From Nicoliella spurrieriana (GTDB lineage Bacteria; Bacillota; Bacilli; Lactobacillales; Lactobacillaceae): a stretch of DNA of 64,000 nt. The notes beneath the pieces were generated by a model. That model did not search any database, was not told the DNA's origin, and was given only the letters and a program-made list of their open reading frames with translations. A program made the position numbers and the translations under genes. The stretch lies in assembly GCF_023380205.1 (NCBI RefSeq), contig NZ_CP093361.1:372001-436000 (forward strand). The letters are read 5' to 3'. This document shows, piece after piece, positions 34,740-44,515 of this stretch. Within the stretch, counting starts at the first letter, position 1. Each line of letters begins with the position of its first letter.

Positions 34740-36137
34740 TTACTTTCCTAAACAAAATTGGCTGAATAGCTGATCTAGTAATTCATCATTGTAACTATCA
34801 CCAGTAATTTCACCGAGCAGCTCCCAACACCTAGTCATATCAATTTGCACTAAGTCAACCGGCATCCCGCTATCAATTCCATTAATTACATCGTTCAACG
34901 CAGAATCAGCTTGATTCAATAAACTAATGTGTCTAGCGTTAGTCACCATTACGTTCGATTGCGAATTTTGAATGCCCTCTTCAAAAAAGAGCTTTGCAAT
35001 TCGTTGTTCTAAGGATTGTAAACCATCAGCCTGCATTGCAGAGGTTGAGATAATATTCTGCGCTCCAACTAATTTTCTTACGACATCCAATTCGATCTTA
35101 GTCGTAAGGTCGGTCTTATTTAAAATCACAATTCGTTTCGTATCACTAGTGAGCTTCAATAGTTCACGATCTTCAGCAGTCAATGGTTCACTAGAATTTA
35201 AAACCAATAGCACTAAATCAGCACTATTAATTGATTTCCGTGAGCGTTCGACCCCAATTTTTTCAACCTGATCATCGGTTTCACGAATTCCAGCAGTATC
35301 AATCAACTTAAGAGGCACCCCACTGACGTTAACGTATTCTTCCAACACATCCCGTGTCGTTCCTGGAACGTTAGTAACAATTGCCTTATCTTCATGCAGA
35401 AGGTGGTTTAAAATACTGGACTTGCCAACGTTGGGTCGGCCCACAATTGCAGTGGCCAATCCATCCCGTAACACCTTCCCCTGTTTAGCAGTTTTTAACA
35501 GTTGCTGAATTCTGGCCCGCACTTCTCTGGCCTTATCTAATAGCAACTTCGTCGTCATCGTCTCTGCATCATCGTATTCGGGATAATCAATATTGACCTC
35601 GACGTTCGCCAGTACGTCTAAAATATCCTGTCGTAAGTTTCTGATTAAATGTGAAAGATTCCCATCTAGTTGGTTTAAAGCCGCCTTCATTGACTGGTCG
35701 GTCTTAGCCTCGATCAAATCCATCACTGCTTCGGATTGGGAAAGGTCAATCCGTCCATTTAGAAATGCCCGTTCAGTAAACTCTCCCGGGTTCGCCATTC
35801 GCGCTCCGTTGCTAAGGACAATTTGTAAAATTCGATTCGTAGCAACGATGCCACCATGGCAATTAATTTCAATTACATCTTCCTTGGTATAGGTATTCGG
35901 TGCCCGCATTACAGACACCATCACTTCATCAACGGTTTCATTATTATTAGCAGGATCAATAATGTGCCCATAATTAATGGTATGGCTAGCAACTTGATTT
36001 AAATTTTTACCACGGTAAATTGCGGTAATCACCTTCATTGCGTCCTCACCACTAATTCTGACGATTGCAATTCCGCCCTCACCAGGAGGCGTTGAAATTG
36101 CTGCAATGGTATCAAATTCAGTTGTTGTTAATGCCAT
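34740..36137 (-). CDS. mnmE: tRNA modification GTPase
   Basis: 465 aa. An N-terminal formyl-THF-binding domain, G1 [13 protein letters not shown]3 DTAGIRET, G4 NKTD, and the C-terminal FCLGK motif with the essential Cys. It partners MnmG in U34 modification. Starts [21 protein letters not shown]. Placed between jag and mnmG as is usual near oriC in Firmicutes. Confidence 0.97.
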   Translation of the reverse strand: MALTTTEFDTIAAISTPPGEGGIAIVRISGEDAMKVITAIYRGKNLNQVASHTINYGHIIDPANNNETVDEVMVSVMRAPNTYTKEDVIEINCHGGIVATNRILQIVLSNGARMANPGEFTERAFLNGRIDLSQSEAVMDLIEAKTDQSMKAALNQLDGNLSHLIRNLRQDILDVLANVEVNIDYPEYDDAETMTTKLLLDKAREVRARIQQLLKTAKQGKVLRDGLATAIVGRPNVGKSSILNHLLHEDKAIVTNVPGTTRDVLEEYVNVSGVPLKLIDTAGIRETDDQVEKIGVERSRKSINSADLVLLVLNSSEPLTAEDRELLKLTSDTKRIVILNKTDLTTKIELDVVRKLVGAQNIISTSAMQADGLQSLEQRIAKLFFEEGIQNSQSNVMVTNARHISLLNQADSALNDVINGIDSGMPVDLVQIDMTRCWELLGEITGDSYNDELLDQLFSQFCLGK

Positions 36138-36169
36138 TTGATGACTTCCTTTCTCTTTTTCAATACAAA

Positions 36170-36213
36170 AAAAGTGCCCACTCCACGCTTAAAATTCCGT
36201 GGATAAAGCACTT
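36170..36213 (-). terminator. Terminator after jag
   Basis: An AAAGTGC...GCACTTTTTTT stem with an inner CCACG/CGTGG stem lies between jag and mnmE on the leftward strand. Confidence 0.75.
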
Positions 36214-36315
36214 TCACTACTTCATCTAGCGATATTTATTTTTACACGACAAATAACATTTATATCATAGCGAGATATAAACGGTTTGTCAATTTGGCTG
36301 TTTGATAAAAGCTAG

Positions 36316-37074
36316 TTACTTGGGAACCACCACTACAGCGCGATATGGTTCGCGACCTGCTGAGTAAGTCCTGACGTATTGATGGTGTTCTAGTGTCTTG
36401 TGAATTTTTTTACGCTCAAATGAAGGCATTGGATCTAGATAAACTGGTTTGCCTTCAGCTACAACGTCTCGAGCGGTCTTCTCTGCTAATTTTTCCAAAA
36501 TATCTAATCGTCGTTGCCGATAGTTAGCGGTATCTAATTCAACCGTCACATGATAAATCCCTAACCGGTTTAAGTAAATTTCAGCAAGGGTCTGAAGGGC
36601 ATTAATGGTCAAACCATGCTTTCCAATTAACAACCCCTCTTCCTTAGTATCAAAATTAATTTTAACGAACTTACTATTTTTAATAATTACTTCTGAAGTG
36701 GCATGAATGCTCAATTGGATCACGATCGCATCTAGGTATGCCCTTAACTGTTCGATTGCTTGTTTAGTTTCTTCAGCATTTTTAGGGGTTTCAGATTCAT
36801 CACCCTTAGAACGACTGAATTCAACACTTGCTGACTTAGCAGCATTGGATGCCTTCGTATTAATATCATCGTCATTACTGGATGATTTTGGTACTTGTTC
36901 ATTAGGTTCTTGGATGGGTGTTACTTCAACGATTGCATCTCGTTTGCCAAAGCCAAGAAACCCCTTTTTTTCTGTTTGAACAACTTTTATTTTTGCTTGG
37001 TTTTTATCGATTGCTAGTGTGTTGAGTGCTTTTTGAATCGCATCTTCAACGGTTTTTCCGGTAAACGTGTTCAT
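36316..37074 (-). CDS. jag: RNA-binding protein Jag/KhpB
   Basis: 252 aa. Jag-N domain (1-50, TGKTVEDAIQKALNTL and KKGFLGFGKRDAIVEV), an acidic/Ser-rich linker, a KH domain with GLLIGKHGLTINALQTL, and R3H at the C-terminus (RRLDILEKLAEKTARDVV...MPSFERKKIHKTL). It binds RNA with KhpA and affects cell-envelope synthesis. Usual place next to yidC. Confidence 0.95.
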   Translation of the reverse strand: MNTFTGKTVEDAIQKALNTLAIDKNQAKIKVVQTEKKGFLGFGKRDAIVEVTPIQEPNEQVPKSSSNDDDINTKASNAAKSASVEFSRSKGDESETPKNAEETKQAIEQLRAYLDAIVIQLSIHATSEVIIKNSKFVKINFDTKEEGLLIGKHGLTINALQTLAEIYLNRLGIYHVTVELDTANYRQRRLDILEKLAEKTARDVVAEGKPVYLDPMPSFERKKIHKTLEHHQYVRTYSAGREPYRAVVVVPK

Positions 37075-37134
37075 GAATATGTTTCCCCCATTAAATTTTG
37101 GTTAACATTATAATGATAGCACATCAACAACAAA

Positions 37135-37169
37135 AAAAGACACCGAATTCAATAGAAACGGTGTCTTTT
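37135..37169 (-). terminator. Terminator after yidC
   Basis: AAAAGACACCG and CGGTGTCTTTT pair around a 13-nt loop, 15 bases beyond yidC. Confidence 0.85.
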
Positions 37170-37183
37170 AATTAAGGTTTAAT

Positions 37184-38035
37184 TTATTTACGACGGCTCT
37201 TCTTAGCTTTTTTAATTGCTTTAGCAACCTTACGTTCGTGATCTTTTTGAATCCGCTGCTTTTCATCACGTTCCCGTTGGATTTTCCAAGGGTTTTGAAG
37301 AACTAGGGTTTGTACCGCTTGGAAAGCATTGGTAATTACCCAGTAAAGTGAAAGGGCGGATGGAACACTAAGTGCAGTAAAGAAGATAATTAATGGCATC
37401 CCAAATGTCATCATCGTGGTCATGCTATTTTTCTCAGGTTGAGACTTCATTGCAAGCCATGAACTGATGAACGTCAATCCTGCTGCTAAAATTGGTAGGA
37501 TGAAAAATGGATCCTTATCCCCTAATCTTAGCCACAAAAATTGACCGGATTTTAAAATCTCAGTTCGTGAAATTGATTGATACAACGCATAAATAACTGG
37601 TAGTTGAACAATTAAAGGCAAACAACCGGCGATTGGATTAACACCAGCTTCAGAATAAAGCTTTTGTTGCTCCTCACGCAATTTTTGCATTGTTTCGGTA
37701 TCCCGCGACGAATACTTCTTTTGCAATGCCTTTAACTGTGGTTGAATTTCTTGCGTCTTTTTCATGCTGCGGGTCTGGAAAATCATCAATGGTAAAATGA
37801 TGATTCGGATGATAATCGTAAAAACAATGATCCCAATTCCGTAACTAGACCCAAATAGTTTAGATAACCAAATGATCGCACGTGAGAAGTTTAAAACAAT
37901 TCCACCATCCCAAAAACCAGTACTGTGGTTGGTGATGGGAGTGGTACTACATGCACTCAAAAGGAACGCTAAACTAAAAACAGAACCTAACGCTAAGTAC
38001 TTTTTTAGTTTTTTATTCAATTTTTTGGTCCTCAC
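37184..38035 (-). CDS. yidC: Membrane protein insertase YidC (SpoIIIJ type)
   Basis: 283 aa. Lipoprotein signal with LLSACS lipobox (Cys29), then the five-helix YidC core with the hydrophilic-groove Arg in [35 protein letters not shown], and a basic C-terminal tail for ribosome contact. It inserts membrane proteins with or without Sec. Overlaps rnpA by 23 bp. No second yidC2-type copy in the window. Confidence 0.96.
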   Translation of the reverse strand: MRTKKLNKKLKKYLALGSVFSLAFLLSACSTTPITNHSTGFWDGGIVLNFSRAIIWLSKLFGSSYGIGIIVFTIIIRIIILPLMIFQTRSMKKTQEIQPQLKALQKKYSSRDTETMQKLREEQQKLYSEAGVNPIAGCLPLIVQLPVIYALYQSISRTEILKSGQFLWLRLGDKDPFFILPILAAGLTFISSWLAMKSQPEKNSMTTMMTFGMPLIIFFTALSVPSALSLYWVITNAFQAVQTLVLQNPWKIQRERDEKQRIQKDHERKVAKAIKKAKKSRRK

Positions 38036-38381
38036 TATAATCAGGATTAAGTAAATTTGCTAGTTTCAAGACGTGAATCAAATTATACTTGATGGTTTTC
38101 ATTGACTGGCCATCAGCATGTGGACGCGCAATCACTAGGATATCAACATCACTGCGTAATGCTGGCTTCAATTCTAAAAGTGATTGACGAACCCGACGCT
38201 TGACCCAATTTCTATGGACGGCGTTCCCAATTTTTTTACCAACAGAAATGCCAACTCTAAAATGAGGTTGGCTCGGCTTATCCATTTGATAAATTACAAA
38301 CATTCGATTAGCCACTGAGTTATGGTTTTCAAATACCGTCTGGAAGTCAGCTTCCTTTTTAACGCGATATGATTTTCGCAT
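38013..38381 (-). CDS. rnpA: Ribonuclease P protein component
   Basis: 122 aa, usual length. It starts [20 protein letters not shown] and has the RNR-type signature [21 protein letters not shown]. It assists the RNA subunit in 5' maturation of tRNAs. It lies between rpmH and yidC as in most Firmicutes. Confidence 0.97.
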   Translation of the reverse strand: MRKSYRVKKEADFQTVFENHNSVANRMFVIYQMDKPSQPHFRVGISVGKKIGNAVHRNWVKRRVRQSLLELKPALRSDVDILVIARPHADGQSMKTIKYNLIHVLKLANLLNPDYSEDQKIE

Positions 38382-38422
38382 AATCCATCTCCAGGTAACG
38401 ATTCAAAATATACATAATAATG

Positions 38423-38449
38423 AAAAAGACCACTGAATGGTCAGTGATC
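38423..38449 (-). terminator. Hairpin between rpmH and rnpA
   Basis: GATCACTG pairs with CAGTGGTC (one G-U) on the minus strand followed by TTTTT, overlapping the rpmH stop. It may attenuate rpmH transcripts relative to rnpA. Confidence 0.7.
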
Positions 38450-38583
38450 TATACAGACAATGATTTTCTGCCTTTTTTACGACGACGTGCTAACACCTTG
38501 CGTCCGTTACTAGTTAACATGCGTTTACGGAAACCGTGTACACGAGCACGATGACGTTTCTTTGGTTGGTAAGTTCTCTTCAT
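38449..38583 (-). CDS. rpmH: 50S ribosomal protein L34
   Basis: 44 aa. It starts [20 protein letters not shown], then [20 protein letters not shown] and SLSV. The length and sequence are canonical. AGGAGG-like RBS upstream. It marks the leftward side of oriC. Confidence 0.98.
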   Translation of the reverse strand: MKRTYQPKKRHRARVHGFRKRMLTSNGRKVLARRRKKGRKSLSV

Positions 38584-38698
38584 TACTAACCCTCCTTAGA
38601 CTTGTTCTATTTATATTAAGTTTAAATACAATTCCTAAACATAATAACACAATTAATCTCAATTTTAAATAGTTATTTCTAGAAACCACCATTATTTT

Positions 38699-38959
38699 TT
38701 ATCCACAAAACTGTGGATAAAAAATGTTACGCAACATTTTTATGAAATCCATTTTACTAGTTATCCACATAGTTATCCACAAGTTATCCACATATCCACA
38801 GGCTGTGGATAAAGTTATCCACAGTTGTTGATAACTTTAACTAAATGCTATTATACCAACGTTAAAAGCACATAAGTTATCCACAACGCCTGTTGATAAC
38901 TCAATTATTAACTCTCAAAATTAGTAGTTATTCACAGGGTGTTGATAACTTTATCCACA
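38699..38959. promoter_or_regulatory. oriC: oriC, DnaA-box cluster upstream of dnaA
   Basis: Perfect TTATCCACA boxes on the plus strand lie at 38699, 38761, 38773, 38784, 38815, 38877 and 38951. Inverted boxes (TGTGGATAA) lie at 38712 and 38804, and a one-mismatch TTATTCACA at 38928. Several are spaced 11-12 bp. An AT-rich stretch and a TGCTAAAAT extended -10-like element follow at ~39015-39025, probably the dnaA promoter. The rpmH/dnaA divergence places the replication start here. Confidence 0.93.
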
Positions 38960-39068
38960 AGTTGTGAAACAAGCTTGATTATTTAATGAACCTGTGGAAA
39001 ACTCCCCCTTTTAATGCTAAAATATTTTTTGTATTTTTTATAAATCATAAGGAAAGGAGGCTCTTAAT

Positions 39069-40424
39069 TTGGATGCTAATTCTTTATGGGATGAAATCAA
39101 TTCACTCTTAAAAAATGATTTTACAGCAGTTAGTTATCGGACGTGGTTTAGCAACGTTAAGCCCCTTAAGCTTGATCACGATCAATTAACGCTCCAATTA
39201 CCCTCCGTTTTACACGTTGAATATTGGCAAAAAAACATCTCTAGTAAGGTCATTGAGTATGCCTTTCAACTTACAGGAAAGGACATTACCCCGGTACTAA
39301 TGACTGAAAACCAAGTCAAAGATGAACAACAAGCGCAAGCAGAGCCACTATTATACCCCACAGAAAGCGACGAAAGCGATCAATTAGATCCTAATTATAC
39401 TTTCGATAAATTTGTGGTCGGTAAGCAGAATATGTTCGCTCAAGCTGCCGCCCTTTCAGTTGCTGAAGATCCAGGAGTTACCTATAACCCCTTACTGATT
39501 TATGGAGGCGTGGGGCTAGGTAAGACTCATTTAATGCAAGCAATCGGAAATTACATGTTGGAACAGGATCCGAGCAAAAACGTCGTATTTATTACTAGCG
39601 AGAAATTTACAAATGAATTTGTAAGTGCTGTTAAAGATAGTTCACATGGCGGTACTGAAATGGAACGCTTTAAAGAAAAGTACCGCAATGTCGACTTACT
39701 ATTGGTTGATGATATTCAATTTTTCTCTAGTAAGGATAAGACTCAAGAGGAGTTTTTTCATACTTTTAATGAGCTTCGTAATGATAAAAAACAAATCGTC
39801 ATGACCTCAGATCGACTCCCCAATGAAATCTCAAAGCTCCAAGACAGATTGGTTTCTAGATTTAACTGGGGACTATCAGTCAGTATTGAAGAACCAGACG
39901 TTGCTACCAGAACGAAAATCCTCCAGAGCAAGGCCAAATATTCCAAAATTTCAATTACTGAAGAAGCGCTGGAATACCTTGCTAAACAGGTTGATTCTAA
40001 CGTTCGGGAGTTGGAAAGCGCCCTCTCACAAGTAAAGGCGTTTTCTGATTTTAATGGTGGCCCTAGCCGCATTAATATTCCAATGGTTAAAAGTGCCATT
40101 TCGAATCATGATTTTGCTTCTAAAGTTGATCATAACGTTGATATTGAGGATATTTTAGAGGGCGTTTCGGCTTATTATAACGTTTCAATTGATGATATTA
40201 AGGGGAAAAAACGGTATAAGGAAATCGTAGCACCCAGGCAAGTTGCCATGTACCTTTCTCGCGAACTAACCAAAACGTCTCTGCCTAAAATTGGTGAGGC
40301 TTTTGGTGGTAAAGACCACACAACGGTTATCCACGCCTATGATAAAATTAAACGAGCTCTTGATAATAATGATCCACAGATAAAAGACGAAGTGGCTGAT
40401 CTAAAAATGGAGTTACTTCGTTAG
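39069..40424 (+). CDS. dnaA: Chromosomal replication initiator DnaA
   Basis: 451 aa. Domain I (1-80), a short linker, AAA+ domain with Walker A GGVGLGKTHL and Walker B LLVDDIQFF, and a C-terminal HTH with GGKDHTTVIHAYDKI that recognises the DnaA box. TTG start with AAAGGAGG 8 nt upstream; the weak start codon may limit synthesis. DnaA boxes before and after the gene imply autoregulation. Confidence 0.98.
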   Translation: MDANSLWDEINSLLKNDFTAVSYRTWFSNVKPLKLDHDQLTLQLPSVLHVEYWQKNISSKVIEYAFQLTGKDITPVLMTENQVKDEQQAQAEPLLYPTESDESDQLDPNYTFDKFVVGKQNMFAQAAALSVAEDPGVTYNPLLIYGGVGLGKTHLMQAIGNYMLEQDPSKNVVFITSEKFTNEFVSAVKDSSHGGTEMERFKEKYRNVDLLLVDDIQFFSSKDKTQEEFFHTFNELRNDKKQIVMTSDRLPNEISKLQDRLVSRFNWGLSVSIEEPDVATRTKILQSKAKYSKISITEEALEYLAKQVDSNVRELESALSQVKAFSDFNGGPSRINIPMVKSAISNHDFASKVDHNVDIEDILEGVSAYYNVSIDDIKGKKRYKEIVAPRQVAMYLSRELTKTSLPKIGEAFGGKDHTTVIHAYDKIKRALDNNDPQIKDEVADLKMELLR

Positions 40425-40451
40425 CTTGCACAACTTTAAATCGGGAAATAA

Positions 40452-40460
40452 TGTTATAAT
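40452..40460 (+). promoter_or_regulatory. Extended -10 promoter of dnaN
   Basis: TGTTATAAT gives a TGn-extended -10 just after dnaA; the transcript would start upstream of the DnaA-box cluster. No good -35 at 17 bp. Confidence 0.5.
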
Positions 40461-40493
40461 TTAAACATGTCTTTCACCTTTTTATAACTAAAG

Positions 40494-40640
40494 TTATCCA
40501 CAAGTTATCCACAGAAATCTCGAGTTATCCACAAGTTATCCACAGGCTCAATCGCTTGGGCCCCATGGGCTAAGGTCGAAAATCAAAGGGTTATCCACAG
40601 CCCCTAGTACTACTATGTATATAAATACTTATTGTTGTAG
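40494..40640 (+). promoter_or_regulatory. oriC: dnaA-dnaN DnaA-box cluster and probable unwinding site
   Basis: Five perfect TTATCCACA boxes at 40494, 40505, 40525, 40536 and 40591; two pairs have 11-bp spacing. The last is followed by GC-rich GCCCC, then TAGTACTACTATGTATATAAATA. This order (box, GC stretch, CTA/TAC triplets, AT-rich) is that of the Bacillus subtilis basal unwinding system with DnaA-trios. Confidence 0.75.
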
Positions 40641-40660
40641 AGCAGGAGGAAATTAACAAA

Positions 40661-41794
40661 ATGAAATTTTCAATTAAGCGAGCAGCTTTAATCAAAAGTT
40701 TGAACAAGGTATCCAGAGTTATCTCTTCAAAAACAACGATTCCAATTCTTACTGGAGTTAAAATTACTGCTGATGATGAAGGGTTAAGTCTTACTGGAAG
40801 TAACAGCGAGGTCTCAATTGAAACCCAAATTAAAAGTGATGATGACAATAACGAATTAGTAATTGCTGAAGGTGGCGCAGTTGTTTTAACGGCCGGATTC
40901 TTTATTAACATCGTTAAAAAGCTTCCTGAAGAAAAAATGGAACTATCAGTTGCCAGTGACCTACAAACCACGATTACATCTGGGCAATCAGAATTTACGA
41001 TTAATGGGTTGAACGCTAGTAACTACCCTCACCTTCCTCAAATTGACACAGACGATTCCATTCCATTTTCTGGTGATATCTTTAAAGAAATTATTAGCCA
41101 AACTGTAATTGCAGTATCAAATCAGGAAAGTCGGCCCATCTTAACTGGGATTCATTTTAAAATCAGTGATGGGAAGTTATTAGCAGTCGCAACCGATAGT
41201 CACCGTTTAAGCCAAAGAACCATTAATTTCTCTGGAAATAATCGTGAATATAGCTTTATTATTCCTGGAAAGAACCTAAGTGAGCTTTCTAGAATGATTG
41301 AAGAGCATCAAGATCTTGAGATGCGAATTGCTGAAAACCAAGTACTATTTATTTTTGGGGACACGTACTTCTACTCAAGACTACTAGAGGGAAACTATCC
41401 TGATACTTCCCGTTTGATTCCCGAAGAGTCATCCACCCAAATTCAATTAGAAGCCCCTATGATGCTGGCATCCATTGAACGGGCTTCCCTGCTTTCCCAT
41501 GAATCAAGAAATAACGTTGTCAAATTAACTATCGACCCAAGTGATGGTAAAATTAAAATTACTGGTGATTCTCCAGATGTTGGAACGGTTGAAGAAGAAT
41601 TAGAGCCAGATTCAGTCACGGGTGAAGAACTAGAAATTTCATTCAATCCTGATTATGTTAAAGAGGCATTGCATTCATTTGGAAAAACGATGATTGAAAT
41701 TTCATTTTCATCTGCACTTCGGCCGTTTACTTTAAAGGCTACTGAAGATGGCAACAGCTTTATCCAACTAGTAACGCCAGTACGGACCTTTTAG
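40661..41794 (+). CDS. dnaN: DNA polymerase III subunit beta (sliding clamp)
   Basis: 377 aa. Three clamp domains, starting MKFSIKRAALIKSLNKVSRV with STKTTIPIL-like SKTTIPILTGVKI and a C-terminal FIQLVTPVRTF typical of clamps. It forms the ring that tethers PolC. AGGAGG 11 nt before the ATG. The usual next gene yaaA is displaced by pepQ. Confidence 0.97.
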   Translation: MKFSIKRAALIKSLNKVSRVISSKTTIPILTGVKITADDEGLSLTGSNSEVSIETQIKSDDDNNELVIAEGGAVVLTAGFFINIVKKLPEEKMELSVASDLQTTITSGQSEFTINGLNASNYPHLPQIDTDDSIPFSGDIFKEIISQTVIAVSNQESRPILTGIHFKISDGKLLAVATDSHRLSQRTINFSGNNREYSFIIPGKNLSELSRMIEEHQDLEMRIAENQVLFIFGDTYFYSRLLEGNYPDTSRLIPEESSTQIQLEAPMMLASIERASLLSHESRNNVVKLTIDPSDGKIKITGDSPDVGTVEEELEPDSVTGEELEISFNPDYVKEALHSFGKTMIEISFSSALRPFTLKATEDGNSFIQLVTPVRTF

Positions 41795-41829
41795 CAGTTA
41801 ATTAAAAATTATTTTGTGGGGTGGTTTAA

Positions 41830-42933
41830 ATGTCAAAATTAGAATCAGTTCAAAAATGGACTGCAGAACAGGGTGCTGATTTCACATACATTAGCAATCC
41901 TAAGACGATTGAATACCTAACTGGATTCTTTAGTGATCCAGTGGAACGGGTATTAGCGTTAGTTGTATTTGCTGACCAGGAACCATTTATGTTTGCACCA
42001 GCGTTAGAGGTGGAAGTAATTAAGGGGACTGGTTTTAACCACCCTGTTTATGGATATTTGGACCATGAGAATCCATGGCAAATGATTGCTGACCAAGTAA
42101 AAAAGCGGGTCGCTAATCCGAGACGAGTGGCATTAGATAAATCCTACTTATCCGTTGCAAGGGAAGAGGCACTCCAAACCGTAATGCCAGCTGCCCAATT
42201 TGATTTGGATGTCACTTCGTTTATTGATCAGCTGCGGCTATTTAAGTCTGCTGATGAAATTGCAAAGCTAGACGCTGCTGGCCGTGAAGCTGACTTTGCT
42301 TTTGAGCAGGGCTTTGCTGCTGTTAAACCAGGCGTGACTGAGATGAGTATTGCTGCCAAATTGGAATATGCATTAAAGATGCGTGGTGTTAGTAACATGA
42401 GTTTTGACACGCTAGTCCAAGCCGGTGCCCATGCGGCTAATCCACATGGTGATACCAGTGAAATTAAGGTTCAAAATAATCAGCTAGTGTTATTTGACCT
42501 AGGGACGATTCATGATGGTTATATCTCAGATGCCTCTAGAACCGTTGCCGTTGGTAAACCGACTGATAAGGAACTGGATATTTATAACGTCTGTTTAGAA
42601 GCCCAGTTAAAGGCAATGGATGCTGCGAAACCCGGAATTACTGCTGAGGAATTAGATGCGGTTGCTAGAGACGTGATTGAAAAAGCTGGTTATGGTAAGT
42701 ACTTTATCCACAGACTTGGTCATGGGATGGGGATGAGTGAACATGAATTCCCATCAATTATGGAAGGTAATCAGATGGAATTACAACCAGGCATGTGCTT
42801 TTCAATCGAACCTGGGATTTACATTCCAAATGTAGCAGGGGTTCGAATTGAGGACTGCGTCCATGTTACTGAAAATGGTGCTGAGCCATTTACACATACT
42901 TCAAAGGAATTAACCTACGTTGATAAAGATTGA
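41830..42933 (+). CDS. pepQ: Xaa-Pro dipeptidase
   Basis: 367 aa. A creatinase-like N-terminal domain, then the M24 fold with metal ligands in LFDLGTIHDGYISDASRT (two Asp), HRLGHGMGM (His), SIEPGIY (Glu) and RIEDCV (Glu). It splits dipeptides with C-terminal proline in the cytosol. GGGGTGG precedes the ATG. Its position between dnaN and yaaA interrupts the standard origin operon, and it ends with its own terminator. Confidence 0.94.
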   Translation: MSKLESVQKWTAEQGADFTYISNPKTIEYLTGFFSDPVERVLALVVFADQEPFMFAPALEVEVIKGTGFNHPVYGYLDHENPWQMIADQVKKRVANPRRVALDKSYLSVAREEALQTVMPAAQFDLDVTSFIDQLRLFKSADEIAKLDAAGREADFAFEQGFAAVKPGVTEMSIAAKLEYALKMRGVSNMSFDTLVQAGAHAANPHGDTSEIKVQNNQLVLFDLGTIHDGYISDASRTVAVGKPTDKELDIYNVCLEAQLKAMDAAKPGITAEELDAVARDVIEKAGYGKYFIHRLGHGMGMSEHEFPSIMEGNQMELQPGMCFSIEPGIYIPNVAGVRIEDCVHVTENGAEPFTHTSKELTYVDKD

Positions 42934-42942
42934 TTTTAACCT

Positions 42943-42982
42943 AAAGGAGCAGAACTAATTCAATGGTTCTGCTCCTTTTTTT
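42943..42982 (+). terminator. Terminator of pepQ
   Basis: AAAGGAGCAGAAC pairs with GTTCTGCTCCTTT around a 10-nt loop, followed by T-run. It separates dnaN-pepQ from yaaA-recF. Confidence 0.92.
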
Positions 42983-43144
42983 GCCTAATATCCGTCAAAA
43001 TTTGCGATTTAAGGCGATTTAAGTTTTATTAGACTGATTATATTTAATTAGCATAAAGTGGCTGTAAACGGCTGATAATGTTATTAAAGTGTACTTTTTA
43101 ACTTTTTAAGGGTATAATAATACTTGTAAAAGAGGGGTGAAAAT

Positions 43145-43372
43145 TTGAAAAAAACTGTTTTTATCTCCACTCCGTATATAACATTAGGTCAAATGTTAAA
43201 GGAGGAGACAATCGTTAGTTCTGGTGGACAGGCTAAGTGGTACTTGCGTGAAAATACGGTGCTGCTTAATGATGAACCAGAAAACCGCCGTGGTAAGAAA
43301 CTATATGATGGTGATAATGTCTCAGTCCCAGATGTTGGGATGTTCTTCATTCGAGCAAAGCAGGATGATTAA
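43145..43372 (+). CDS. yaaA: S4-domain protein YaaA
   Basis: 75 aa. The S4-like core TLGQMLKEETIVSSGGQAKWYL...VLLNDEPENRRGKKLYDGD is that of YaaA, a putative RNA-binding protein kept between dnaN and recF in Firmicutes. TTG start with GAGGGG upstream. Its TAA overlaps the recF ATG (TAATG). Confidence 0.93.
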   Translation: MKKTVFISTPYITLGQMLKEETIVSSGGQAKWYLRENTVLLNDEPENRRGKKLYDGDNVSVPDVGMFFIRAKQDD

Positions 43373-44487
43373 TGAGAATTTCAAAATTAGAATTGGATCA
43401 CTTTAGAAACTATGAACACCTAGTTGTTGATTTCGATCGGGGAGTGAATGTGCTACTCGGGGACAACGCCCAGGGCAAGACTAACCTATTGGAATCGATT
43501 TATGTCTTAGCATTGACGAAGAGTCATCGGACTAATAATAATTCTGATTTGATCCAATGGAAGCAACCGAATTCCCGTTTAAAGACCCTCGTAGAAAAGA
43601 ATTCAGGAAACCTGAACTTAGAATTAGACCTTGGTAAGAAGGGGAAACGTGCTAAGGTGAATCATATCGAACAGGCCAAACTATCTGATTATGTTGGTCA
43701 ATTAAACGTTATTTTATTTGCGCCAGAGGACCTTTCGATCGTGAAGGGGGCTCCCCAGGTTCGCAGACGATTTATGGATATTGAATTTGGTCAAATGAGC
43801 AATCAATATCTTTATAATACCGTTCAATATCAGCGGGTGTTAAAGCAGCGTAATAAGTACTTAAAGTTGTTACAGCTTCATAGGGCGACTGATTTAGTTT
43901 ATCTTGACGTTTTATCCGATCAGTTAGCTGCTTATGGGTCTAAAGTGATTGCCCAGCGGTTAATGCTATTAAAAAAACTTGAGCATTGGTCAGCAGAGAT
44001 TCATTCGACGATTTCACAAAAACAAGAGCACTTGACCTTTAAGTACATGACTTCTTTAAAGCAAAAGCAACTTGAATCCATCAACGCAATTTACGATGGC
44101 TTAAAACGGGTGTTTCATGATGAACGTGACCGTGAAATTAAAATGGGAACCACCATTGCCGGTCCCCATCGTGATGATTTAAAGTTTCAAATTAATCAAA
44201 ATGATGTTCAAACGTTCGGCTCACAAGGGCAACAAAGAACGACCGCCCTATCTGTGAAATTAGCTGAGATTGATTTAATGAAATCAGAAACTGGTGAATA
44301 CCCAGTGTTGCTATTGGATGATGTTTTATCAGAATTAGATGATGCCCGGCAAACCCACTTGTTGAAGGCAATTCAAGACAAAGTTCAGACGTTTTTAACA
44401 ACGACTAGTCTGAGTGGGATTGCTAAGGATTTAATTCATGATCCAAAGGTGTTTCAAGTTACAAATGGGGTTTTAAAAGTTGATTAA
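43372..44487 (+). CDS. recF: DNA replication and repair protein RecF
   Basis: 371 aa. Walker A GDNAQGKTNLLE near residue 30, signature FGSQGQQRTTALSVKLAE, Walker B VLLLDDVLSELD. It loads RecA at gaps. Translationally coupled to yaaA and 28 bp before gyrB. Confidence 0.97.
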   Translation: MRISKLELDHFRNYEHLVVDFDRGVNVLLGDNAQGKTNLLESIYVLALTKSHRTNNNSDLIQWKQPNSRLKTLVEKNSGNLNLELDLGKKGKRAKVNHIEQAKLSDYVGQLNVILFAPEDLSIVKGAPQVRRRFMDIEFGQMSNQYLYNTVQYQRVLKQRNKYLKLLQLHRATDLVYLDVLSDQLAAYGSKVIAQRLMLLKKLEHWSAEIHSTISQKQEHLTFKYMTSLKQKQLESINAIYDGLKRVFHDERDREIKMGTTIAGPHRDDLKFQINQNDVQTFGSQGQQRTTALSVKLAEIDLMKSETGEYPVLLLDDVLSELDDARQTHLLKAIQDKVQTFLTTTSLSGIAKDLIHDPKVFQVTNGVLKVD

Positions 44488-44515
44488 TGATGTTTGATTA
44501 AAGGAGGAGTTTAGG

